A DNA stretch of 64,000 bases from Agaribacterium haliotis (GTDB taxonomy: Bacteria; Pseudomonadota; Gammaproteobacteria; Pseudomonadales; Cellvibrionaceae), in the NCBI RefSeq assembly GCF_002312815.1, contig NZ_NKQJ01000002.1, positions 239,014 through 303,013 of the forward strand, written 5' to 3'. Every line of letters begins with the position of its first letter. Position 1 is the first letter of the stretch. Shown here one piece after another: positions 37,473 through 45,774 of the stretch. The notes under the pieces were generated by a model that worked only from the letters and a program-made list of their open reading frames with translations, did no database searches and was not told the origin of the DNA. A program made the position numbers and the translations under genes.

Positions 37473-40397
37473 ATGAAAAAACAACTGCTACTGTTATTAA
37501 GCTACTTTGTTTTGATTAACCCCGCTTTTGCGGACAGCCAGCTTGAGCAATATCGCCAATGGATACAGGCGATGAAGCAGGCCGAGCGCGGCCCGTTCTT
37601 GCGCATCCGCTGGTTCTGCGCCGACGGTACTGTACTTCCCCCCAAACCCTACGGCTGCAGCGAACACGGCGGTGGCGCTCAGCACGGTGAGTACACCGAG
37701 CAAACTAAAACCTTGCGCCAGCAGGGTTATTACATCGCCAATATATTATCCGGTGTTGACCTGCCGGCACTGATCGCCGAGCCAAACTTTAACGACCGCT
37801 ACAACCAGTTATTGATCGAACGCTTTTTACGCGGTGCCGACGACGGCTGGATTTTGCGAAAAGCACAGTTTTATCGCGGCGCTTTGCAAGAAGAAGGCGA
37901 GCGCAGGTCTGCGCGCAAACTTCTGTTATTGTTAAGCGCCAAAGACGAGTGGTTGGGTTTGCGCTACGCGGGTTTGTACAGCGGCGCGCGCCTGCTTGCC
38001 CACGGCCGCGACAGCGCCTCTGCTGAAAGCGTCAGGGAACAGGCGCAAACACTCTCGCAACAAGATAAAGCTTTTATGCCACTGCGGGTGAAAATTCACG
38101 GCTCACCCGATGCCGGTGATGCCGAGCGGGTTCGCCAATATGCAAAAAACAAAAAAAGCCCCGAAGCTTATTTAAAGCTCGCCGACGACATCGATAAACT
38201 TTATCAAAATGACAAGCTCGCGAAGCAGCTGTCGCAGCTAAGTGCCAAGCTTACAGGCCCTTCGGCACTTAAACAAAAACTGCAAACAGCAGCGACAGAT
38301 TTTGCCAAAGCCGATGATGCACAAAAACTCGCTCTCACGGCAGATGTATTGGCCAGTATTCGCCAGCAGATAAAAAAGGTAAGTTCGAGCGAAAGTCGCC
38401 TCGCACTGCTGGATCTTAGCCTCAATATTGAAAACGAACACCTCAAAGCTGCCAGCCGCCTGCGCGCCGAGATCAAACGCGGACAGCGCCAGCAATTACT
38501 CAGCTATATGCAGGCTTCGCTGTTGGCCAGTTACGGCACTGGGCTTATTAACGAGCGCAGCCTGCAGGCAGCGCAAGAGGCCATGCAGAAACTCAACAGC
38601 AGTGAGATTGAACTTAACCTTTATCGCCAACAACTTAAATACCTGGGTAGGGTGCCCGGCTGGGCCAGCCAGAGCTTGCGCTTTCAGTTTTATGAATCCA
38701 TGAATAAATTGGCCGAGATAGAGCCCCTGGCCATGGGTTTTATTCAAAACCAATTGCGCAGCAGTGCGCTGTTGTTTTTCTCGCAAAATCTCGATGCTCT
38801 TTCGCGCGACGCCAACCAACTCGCCGGTATTAAACACCATGTGTTTGGCGAAGACATTGACAGTGGCTTCCACGCGCTAAACCCAGGGCTCGCGCGCGGC
38901 ACCTTACATATCAAGACCGATATGAGTCAATTACAAGACATCAAAAGCGATGGCATTTATGTCTTGCCCGAGACGGTATCTGACCTACCGCCACTGGCTG
39001 GCATATTAACTGCGGGCGAAGGCAACCCTTTATCGCATGTGCAGCTTTTAGCGCGCAACCTCGGTATTCCCAATGTCACTGTCGATACTCGCTTAATTAA
39101 AAAACTCGCCAAATACGACGGTAAAAAAGTGGTGCTTGCGGTCAGCCCTTCCGGCTTGGTTGAACTCGCTGCCGACGGCCCGCGCTGGCAAACACTGTTT
39201 AAACAACAAAATAATAAGCAAGTGGTGATACGACCCGATCTCAACAAGCTCGATTTATCGGTGCGCAAGTTTATTAACTTGCGTGAACTCAGAGCCGAAG
39301 ACTCCGGCCGAATTGTCGGCCCCAAGGCGGCCAAACTCGGCGAGCTCGCTCATCACTACCCCGACAAAGTTGCCAAAGGCCTGGCCATCCCCTTTGGTTT
39401 ATTTCGCGAGACGGTGCTCGATAAAAGCTACAGTGGAACACTGTATTTAGGTGAGCGCGGCAACAAACAACAGAGTGTTTTTGACTGGATGGTCGATCAA
39501 TATAAACATCTACAAAGTCTGCCGGCAAACTCCACCGAGCGCGCCAAACAAAGCGAGGCTTTTCGCAGCGAACTCTACAGCCTGATTGCCAACGCCGAAT
39601 TTAGCCGAAGTTTTGTCAGCCAACTTAAAAGCGGCATGCAAACTACCTTTGCCAGCACCGAGCTTGGCGTATTTGTGCGCTCGGACACCAACGTTGAGGA
39701 CCTACCCGGTTTTACCGGCGCGGGCCTAAATTTAACCCTGCCCAATGTCGTCGGCTTTGAAAATGTGTTAACTGCTATTAAACAAGTTTGGGCCTCGCCA
39801 TTTACTGAACGGGCTTTTGCCTGGCGCCAGTCACATATGCAAGAGCCACAACACGTCTACCCGGCGGTGTTATTGCTGCAAAGTGTCGCCAACGACAAGT
39901 CCGGCGTCATGGTGACCGAAGACGTCGACAACGGCGATCGCAATACTATTTCCGTTGCGGTCAATGAAGGCGTCGGCGGCGCCGTCGACGGCCAGTCGGC
40001 CGAGTCCCTGCGTATAAATATGGACAGCGCCAAGGTTAAATTACTCGCCACCGCAAGTGCGCCGTGGCGCCGCGAACCCAAAGCCAGCGGCGGCCTGGAA
40101 AAATTACCGGTTAGCGGTTCGCAGTGGGTACTAAAAAAAGACGAAATAAACAAGCTGGTTGAATTTGCCAAAAATCTTCCCCAGCACTTTCCCCCCATCG
40201 TCGATGCCAAAGGTAATAGCGCAGCCGCTGATGTCGAATTTGGCTTTTTAAATGGCGAGCTGCACCTGTTCCAACTGCGTCCGTTTTTACAAAACCAGCA
40301 AGCACAAGCCAACCTCTATCTGCGCCAATTAGATCAACAGGCGCAAAACCATCCTCAACAGCACGTAAATATGCAAAGGCCAGTGAACCATGATTAA
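37473..40397 (+). CDS. Exported phosphohistidine/ATP-grasp dikinase-like protein (operon gene 2)
   Basis: A 974-residue protein with signal peptide MKKQLLLLLSYFVLINPAFA. Residues 25-480 are helical and unassigned. A PEP-utiliser mobile domain follows with the phosphorylatable His at 522 in NPLSHVQLLARNLGIPN. A pyruvate-phosphate-dikinase-type ATP-grasp domain then runs from about residue 610 (GPKAAKLGEL; VRSDTNVEDLPGFTGAGLN; GVMVTEDV; DVEFGFLNGELHLFQLRPF). The order His domain then ATP-grasp, with no C-terminal TIM barrel, is that of glucan water dikinase rather than PEP synthase. Export of an ATP-using enzyme is unusual. The substrate is unknown. The stop overlaps the next gene by eight bases. 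Confidence 0.82.
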   Translation: MKKQLLLLLSYFVLINPAFADSQLEQYRQWIQAMKQAERGPFLRIRWFCADGTVLPPKPYGCSEHGGGAQHGEYTEQTKTLRQQGYYIANILSGVDLPALIAEPNFNDRYNQLLIERFLRGADDGWILRKAQFYRGALQEEGERRSARKLLLLLSAKDEWLGLRYAGLYSGARLLAHGRDSASAESVREQAQTLSQQDKAFMPLRVKIHGSPDAGDAERVRQYAKNKKSPEAYLKLADDIDKLYQNDKLAKQLSQLSAKLTGPSALKQKLQTAATDFAKADDAQKLALTADVLASIRQQIKKVSSSESRLALLDLSLNIENEHLKAASRLRAEIKRGQRQQLLSYMQASLLASYGTGLINERSLQAAQEAMQKLNSSEIELNLYRQQLKYLGRVPGWASQSLRFQFYESMNKLAEIEPLAMGFIQNQLRSSALLFFSQNLDALSRDANQLAGIKHHVFGEDIDSGFHALNPGLARGTLHIKTDMSQLQDIKSDGIYVLPETVSDLPPLAGILTAGEGNPLSHVQLLARNLGIPNVTVDTRLIKKLAKYDGKKVVLAVSPSGLVELAADGPRWQTLFKQQNNKQVVIRPDLNKLDLSVRKFINLRELRAEDSGRIVGPKAAKLGELAHHYPDKVAKGLAIPFGLFRETVLDKSYSGTLYLGERGNKQQSVFDWMVDQYKHLQSLPANSTERAKQSEAFRSELYSLIANAEFSRSFVSQLKSGMQTTFASTELGVFVRSDTNVEDLPGFTGAGLNLTLPNVVGFENVLTAIKQVWASPFTERAFAWRQSHMQEPQHVYPAVLLLQSVANDKSGVMVTEDVDNGDRNTISVAVNEGVGGAVDGQSAESLRINMDSAKVKLLATASAPWRREPKASGGLEKLPVSGSQWVLKKDEINKLVEFAKNLPQHFPPIVDAKGNSAAADVEFGFLNGELHLFQLRPFLQNQQAQANLYLRQLDQQAQNHPQQHVNMQRPVNHD

Positions 40398-41886
40398 AAA
40401 CAGCATTGTATTCGCGCTAACAAACTTTACCACGCTGACCTGCTTGTTGAGCACGCTGTGTGCAGCCTACCCACTAGATGGCTATGAAGATACGGGTATA
40501 CGCCGCGTAGAGGGCTATCGCTTGATGAGCGAAGGCAAAGTCAAAGGCCCCAAAGAACCCATTGGTGCGCGCCTGAATACCTCGCAAGTACAACTGCGTT
40601 TAAATCAGCAGCAAGGTTTAACGCTGCCGGATAACGATGAAGATCTCGCCGCAGCGATCATTGCTTTGCTCGGTGAAAAAAAAGATGACTACGGCATAGC
40701 TGTACTTGATCTGAGTGACCCGGAGCAGCCGAGCTACGCCGAGTACAATGCCGACTACAAACAAAATGTTGGCAGTGTCGGCAAGTTGGTTGTCGCCCTT
40801 GGTTTTTTTCAAGCGCTGGCCGACGCCTACCCCAACGATATTGACAAGCGAGAACAAATACTAAAAAACACGATTGTAACGGCCGATGCTTTTTCTCAGC
40901 GCGATATCCACCCAATAAAAGTCTACGATGTCGAAGCTCAGGTCATGCACCGCCAACCGATGAAAATTGGCAATACCGGCAATTTGTGGGAATACCTCGA
41001 CTGGATGCTTTCGGTCAGCTCCAACGCCGCCGCGTCGATGATGATGCGCGAATCGCTGTTGCTGCGCCATTTCGGCAAAGACTACCCCCTCAGCAATGAA
41101 AAAATTCACGAATTTTTTAAACAAACACCGAGATCACAGCTGACCGAACTCTACAAACGAACGTTTTGGCAACCGGTGACCGACAACGGCCTCGATATTG
41201 AGCAGCTGCGCCAGGGCAGTTTTTTTACTTCCGGCGGCAACAGCGCACTCTGGGGTGGCGGCAACAGCTACGGCACCGCAAAAGCGCTGATGCACTACAG
41301 CTTAAAACTCGAGCAGGGTTTATTGGTTGATAGCTGGAGCAGCCTGCAAATCAAACGCTTGCTGTATGTTACCGAGCACCGTATTCGCTATGCCTCGTCA
41401 CCGGCTCTGTACCGCTCTGCGGTGTATTTTAAATCGGGCTCGCTATACAGCTGTAAAAAAGAAGAGGGTTTTCACTGCGGTAAATATATGGGCAATATCA
41501 AAAACTATATGAACTCGGTTGCCATCGTCGAGAGCCCAGCTGGCACAACCGATTTATTTTACATTGTTACCCTGATCTCCAATGTACTTAAGAAGAACTC
41601 AGCTGTCGACCATCAAACACTGGCAACACGTATTCACCGCTTGATAGAAAAGAGACATGCGCCGCCTAGCCCCAAGCCTACTGCAAAACCCAGCTCCAAA
41701 ACCAGCCCCACTACCGAGCCCGGCCTTAAAACTAGCTCAAACACGAGCGCTACAGCAACGCTCGCCAACACTCAGCCAAACCATGCAGCAGAGCACCAGC
41801 CGGGCCCGGCTGTACTGAATACACAGCTTGATCCGGAAGAAGATAAAAGCCCCAATAAAACCAATAATATGTCGTACAATTTTTGA
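40390..41886 (+). CDS. Second exported serine hydrolase with Pro/Thr-rich tail (operon gene 3)
   Basis: A 498-residue protein with a signal peptide ending LCAA. Beta-lactamase-fold motifs are SVGK (S-x-x-K, near residue 135), SVSSNAA (S-x-N) and YFKSGSLYSC (K-S-G). It is larger than typical class A enzymes, with a 110-residue N-terminal stretch and a tail from about residue 420 rich in Pro, Ser, Thr and Lys that looks disordered, perhaps a wall-contacting linker. Two Cys (SCKKEEGFHCG) flank the last motif. It starts inside the dikinase gene (eight-base overlap), so the two are translated together. Confidence 0.78.
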   Translation: MIKNSIVFALTNFTTLTCLLSTLCAAYPLDGYEDTGIRRVEGYRLMSEGKVKGPKEPIGARLNTSQVQLRLNQQQGLTLPDNDEDLAAAIIALLGEKKDDYGIAVLDLSDPEQPSYAEYNADYKQNVGSVGKLVVALGFFQALADAYPNDIDKREQILKNTIVTADAFSQRDIHPIKVYDVEAQVMHRQPMKIGNTGNLWEYLDWMLSVSSNAAASMMMRESLLLRHFGKDYPLSNEKIHEFFKQTPRSQLTELYKRTFWQPVTDNGLDIEQLRQGSFFTSGGNSALWGGGNSYGTAKALMHYSLKLEQGLLVDSWSSLQIKRLLYVTEHRIRYASSPALYRSAVYFKSGSLYSCKKEEGFHCGKYMGNIKNYMNSVAIVESPAGTTDLFYIVTLISNVLKKNSAVDHQTLATRIHRLIEKRHAPPSPKPTAKPSSKTSPTTEPGLKTSSNTSATATLANTQPNHAAEHQPGPAVLNTQLDPEEDKSPNKTNNMSYNF

Positions 41887-41903
41887 ATATCCGCAGTCGA
41901 ACA

Positions 41904-43274
41904 ATGTCGCAGCTTAACACCGGAGAAAAACTTCTCCGCTTATTTACCGAGATAAAACCTGGCGAAGGCCGAACCGCCTGGCTGATGTTTACCAACGTGT
42001 TTTTAATTTTAATGGCCTACTATTTTGTCAAACCAATACGTGAGGGTTGGATCGCAATTTCTGAGGTGCAGGGCCTTAGCAGTGTTGAAGTAAAGGCCTA
42101 TTCGAGCTTTTTGCAGAGCATTGCTCTGCTATTTATTGTAGGTTTTTACGCGCGCTTATCTGATCGCTGGCTTAAAAGTGAGCTGTTCACTCGCACCACA
42201 CTTTTTTGTATCAGCAACATGCTGATATTCTGGTTAATTCAGCCAAATTTTTTTATCGAGCACCTGCCCTATTCCGGCCTCGCGTATTATTTGTGGGTTG
42301 GTATTTTTGGCGTATTTGTCGTTGCCCAGTTCTGGACATTTTGCGCAGATTTGTATGCCGATGACGACGGTAAACGGCTACTGCCATTTATAGCGCTCGG
42401 CGCCACTTCCGGTGCCGCGCTCGGTGCGCTAAGCGTTGAGTTATTAATCGAGCACAAAATTGTACCTACCGAGTGGCTGTTATTAGTTGCAACCATACCA
42501 CTATTTTTATCCATCGCGCTTATGCGCTGCATAGACCTGAACCGCACCACCGCCAGCAAAAAAAAGCCAGAAAAACACGCGGGTTTACTCGCCGGTGTAA
42601 AGCTGATCAGTGCCAACAAGTTACTTTTGCTCGCCGCAATCGCCACGCTGTTAACCAGCTGGGTAAATACCAATGGTGAAAATCTGCTCTTCAGTGTTGT
42701 CGAAGATTATTTAAGCCAGCAAGCTCAGAGCCTAGGTGTTGCTAGTGGCAGCGATACGCAGCACTTTGTTCGCGATGGCACAACAAGTTTTTATGGTAGT
42801 TTTTATTTTTGGGTCAACATCTGTGCAACTGTGCTGCAGGCTTTTGTAGCTTCGCGCTTACTGAAATTTGGCGGTTTTGCGGCAGTTTTATTGCTAATGC
42901 CTGTAGTCAGTTTAATTTCCTACAGTGTCATTGCGTTTATACCGGCGCTGCTGATGGTCAAAATTATGAAAGTAGCCGACGATGCCTGCGACTACTCCAT
43001 CAACAACACAGCCCGCCAGGTTTTGTGGTTGCCGATCAGTTCGAGCACTAAGTTTCACTGCAAGCCGGCCATCGACACGCTTTATGTTCGCCTCGGCGAT
43101 GGCCTTGCCGCGCTGACGGTGGCTCTGGGCATACACTGGTTAGCACTGCCGTGGAGCAAGTTAATGTATTTTAATATTGCCCTAACCGTCGCCTGGTTGC
43201 TAATAAGCTTACTGCTGCTTCGCGCCTACAAAGATGCGCTAACTATCTTTGAACAGCGCGGCAGCAGTATTTAA
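41904..43274 (+). CDS. Tlc/Npt-like nucleotide-exchange transporter, MFS fold (operon gene 4)
   Basis: About 456 residues with 11-12 membrane segments. The first segments (AWLMFTNVFLILMAYYFVKPIREGW; FYARLSDRWLKSELF) follow the pattern of ATP/ADP translocases of the Tlc/Npt family and their relatives in free-living bacteria. Classical members exchange ATP for ADP across a membrane; free-living homologues are poorly known. Its place behind an exported ATP-grasp protein suggests nucleotide supply to the periplasm, which is inference. ATG at 41904 is used; a TTG at 41883 overlapping the previous stop (TTGA) is an alternative. Confidence 0.68.
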   Translation: MSQLNTGEKLLRLFTEIKPGEGRTAWLMFTNVFLILMAYYFVKPIREGWIAISEVQGLSSVEVKAYSSFLQSIALLFIVGFYARLSDRWLKSELFTRTTLFCISNMLIFWLIQPNFFIEHLPYSGLAYYLWVGIFGVFVVAQFWTFCADLYADDDGKRLLPFIALGATSGAALGALSVELLIEHKIVPTEWLLLVATIPLFLSIALMRCIDLNRTTASKKKPEKHAGLLAGVKLISANKLLLLAAIATLLTSWVNTNGENLLFSVVEDYLSQQAQSLGVASGSDTQHFVRDGTTSFYGSFYFWVNICATVLQAFVASRLLKFGGFAAVLLLMPVVSLISYSVIAFIPALLMVKIMKVADDACDYSINNTARQVLWLPISSSTKFHCKPAIDTLYVRLGDGLAALTVALGIHWLALPWSKLMYFNIALTVAWLLISLLLLRAYKDALTIFEQRGSSI

Positions 43275-43298
43275 CCCATTTTTGTGAAAGCAAGATCG

Positions 43299-45461
43299 CT
43301 ATAGGGTTTTCATATATTCAACCAGGGCCCAGCGCTGCTCGCGGTTTAACGCCGGTAGAACTTCGCCGTTGAGCTGAGGCGTGCGGCCGGCGGCATATTC
43401 GTGGCCGCTGTTAAGGTTGCCCCTGCCGGCGGTGCTAAATTTTTGCCCCTGATAACCACTGTATACAAAACCCACTTTGGCGGCGTCAAACTCGCGGCTG
43501 CCGAGCATAAACTCGTCGGGTCGGTATTCGCCGTTTTCCGGGTCGCCCTCTCTTTTTACTGGTAACAAAAGATCGTAAAGTGTCGGCACGGAACCATTGT
43601 GCAAGTACGGAGCCGTGGCCCAAATACCATTTAAAGGGCGAGCTTTGTACGCCAGTAAGTTGCGAAATGGCTCGGCTGTTGTACTGGGCTGATAGTTGCC
43701 GCTTTGCACACTGCTCTCGATATCGTTGTCAAAAAACGATGCCGCCATTAAATACAGCCAGTCGAGTTGCCGGCGTATCCACCATTTATCGCTATCGGGC
43801 GTAGCGACAAGGCCGGCTGTTGCAGCCGACAATATCATCGCTACCGGCGCCTGCTCGGGCATAATCACCGTACCGACGGCGGTTTTTTGGTATGTTTGTT
43901 TAAAGTTGCCGCTGCTGCCAACATAGTTGACCGAATTCTCTGCCATCGCAGGATCTGTTCCTATCGACGCCAGCGACGACATCGACGCGACAACTTTTCT
44001 ATCCCAATCATTTCTATCGATAAGCTGGTGGCAACTCTGGCAGTATTCTGCAAATAAGGCCTGGCCCTTGTCGGCAAGTTTTTTATTTATGGCCGGTAGT
44101 GGCCCGGGCTGGCCGTTAGCCAAAACGGTATCGGCCCCCGGCCAGCTGGGCGATTTCAAATTTTTAAGGGCATTTTCCAGGCGCTGTAAATTAATTAAAT
44201 CAACAGACGAGCGAAACTTAATAATTTCTTTTTTGCTGTCTTGACCACTGACCCGCGCGGCAATATTTAACGGTGCATACCAGGGCTGCTCGGCACTCCA
44301 GTCGAGGCTGGCAAACACCCCGGTCACTTCGCCAACATTGCGGCCCAGCGGGCCGGCGCCAGCATTTTTGGCTATGCCATTCCACTGCACATAATCAGAG
44401 TGAGCGGTATCCCATAAAAACGGATAACTCACCGGCGCGTTGGGCTCATTAAATACCTGATCGCGCAAGCGCAATAAGTGTTTTAAGCCGAGTTTGGGCA
44501 TGCCTTCGGCATCGCTCATCAGGCGCTCAATCAACAGCATAAACTGATCGCGGGTGACAACCGACTGGTCGATACCGTCCATCATTTTGTCGACCTGAGC
44601 GGCGCTAAACATACGCTCGCCATTGGCGTACCGAGCGGTGCGCAGATGACTATGCAGCTGCTGGCTGTCAATCACGTATTGCAGTACACGATTGTAGATA
44701 CGGCCAAAGGCATCGAGTCGGCCATAACCGTAATCGACCGAACTGTGATTGACGATATTGTATTGGCGACGAATTTTGTACCACAGCTCAAGCTGTTCAA
44801 GCGCCTGCTGCGAGCTCTCGTACGCACCGGTTTTAACAACCTTATCAAGATAGCGCTTTTGTTTTTCAGGCGATTGCAAGTTTTCGCGCAATGCCCGCTC
44901 AAGCTCTTCCATAAACAGCGCCATATTTGCCAGCGCCGGGCCACCGTCGATACGCAGCGCCTGGCCGCGATAATTTATTTGCCCGGTATGGCAGGCCGCA
45001 CAGGTCAAGCCGACATAGTCTTTACCGCGATAACTATCTTTAACAAAACCAACCGGCAGGGCATCGGGGTTGAAGATAGTCGCCACCTGCGGCAAATAGC
45101 GCCAGCGGTCAATATTCTCCGTGCGCACAAATGGCTCTTGGCTATCGGCATCTTCGAGCGCCAAAAACATAGCGTAGGGCAACAGGTTCGAGCCCTGGGT
45201 GGTGTTGTAAAACCACAGGCTATCGGCTCGGCCCCAGCCCTGGTCGAGATACATCGGCGTTGTGTAGTGATCGCCAAACGCACTATCTGAGAGCGCCATC
45301 GCACCACGGTCGGGATGCCTGTCTATATGCTGGTAGATTTTGCCGCCAGCCAAGGTAAGCATCATCAGCACGGCCAGGGTAAACATCGCCGCCAGCAAGC
45401 GTCGACCATAGTGGCGAAATAATACAAAAATAACATTGCTCAGCCGAGCTAAACGACTCAT
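43299..45461 (-). CDS. Di-heme cytochrome c, RoxA-like / cytochrome c peroxidase superfamily
   Basis: A 720-residue protein anchored by an N-terminal membrane segment (residues 23-40). There are two heme-c sites, CAACH (154-158) and CQSCH (near residue 475). The C-terminal part contains RPLNGIWATAPYLHNGSVPTLYDLL and a Gly-rich GRGNLNSGHEYAAGRTP, found in large di-heme proteins related to rubber oxygenase RoxA and bacterial cytochrome c peroxidases. Length fits RoxA rather than the 330-residue peroxidases. The function is uncertain: peroxidase, oxygenase or electron carrier. It is convergent with the dikinase operon and divergent from the kinase-alpha-like gene. Confidence 0.8.
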   Translation of the reverse strand: MSRLARLSNVIFVLFRHYGRRLLAAMFTLAVLMMLTLAGGKIYQHIDRHPDRGAMALSDSAFGDHYTTPMYLDQGWGRADSLWFYNTTQGSNLLPYAMFLALEDADSQEPFVRTENIDRWRYLPQVATIFNPDALPVGFVKDSYRGKDYVGLTCAACHTGQINYRGQALRIDGGPALANMALFMEELERALRENLQSPEKQKRYLDKVVKTGAYESSQQALEQLELWYKIRRQYNIVNHSSVDYGYGRLDAFGRIYNRVLQYVIDSQQLHSHLRTARYANGERMFSAAQVDKMMDGIDQSVVTRDQFMLLIERLMSDAEGMPKLGLKHLLRLRDQVFNEPNAPVSYPFLWDTAHSDYVQWNGIAKNAGAGPLGRNVGEVTGVFASLDWSAEQPWYAPLNIAARVSGQDSKKEIIKFRSSVDLINLQRLENALKNLKSPSWPGADTVLANGQPGPLPAINKKLADKGQALFAEYCQSCHQLIDRNDWDRKVVASMSSLASIGTDPAMAENSVNYVGSSGNFKQTYQKTAVGTVIMPEQAPVAMILSAATAGLVATPDSDKWWIRRQLDWLYLMAASFFDNDIESSVQSGNYQPSTTAEPFRNLLAYKARPLNGIWATAPYLHNGSVPTLYDLLLPVKREGDPENGEYRPDEFMLGSREFDAAKVGFVYSGYQGQKFSTAGRGNLNSGHEYAAGRTPQLNGEVLPALNREQRWALVEYMKTL

Positions 45462-45774
45462 GGGCCTATTCCTTGCAATACGTTAAGGTGTTTAATAAAG
45501 AAGCGTTATCGTGAGAACGTGCGGCCTTTTATGTACACGCCATTAAAATTTAGCCGCAAATAAAGCAAACGCTGATGAGTATCGCTTTGCGCTGTATTAG
45601 CTCGGTCAAATCAATGCAGCACAGTCTGAGCTAAACTACGATGGCTCGACAATAAATTTGCCGATAAACGCTTGCCGAGGACACATAATAAAAGTCTGAT
45701 CGCTGGCGTCAAATTCAGCATTGACGAGCAGCTTACACTGCCACATTATCGCCGCCCCAACAGATAGAAGACGC
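45462..45774. other. Divergent intergenic region, no gene seen
   Basis: It lies between the di-heme cytochrome gene and the phosphorylase-kinase-alpha-like gene. It should hold both promoters; no clear operator, hairpin or small gene was recognised. An upstream in-frame start at 45721 exists for the plus-strand gene but lies before the conserved N-terminus. Confidence 0.5.

Noticed and set aside
44646-45290. A 214-codon plus-strand reading frame
   Set aside because: It is antisense to the di-heme cytochrome gene, which has clear heme motifs and a membrane anchor. The plus-strand frame has no recognisable domain.
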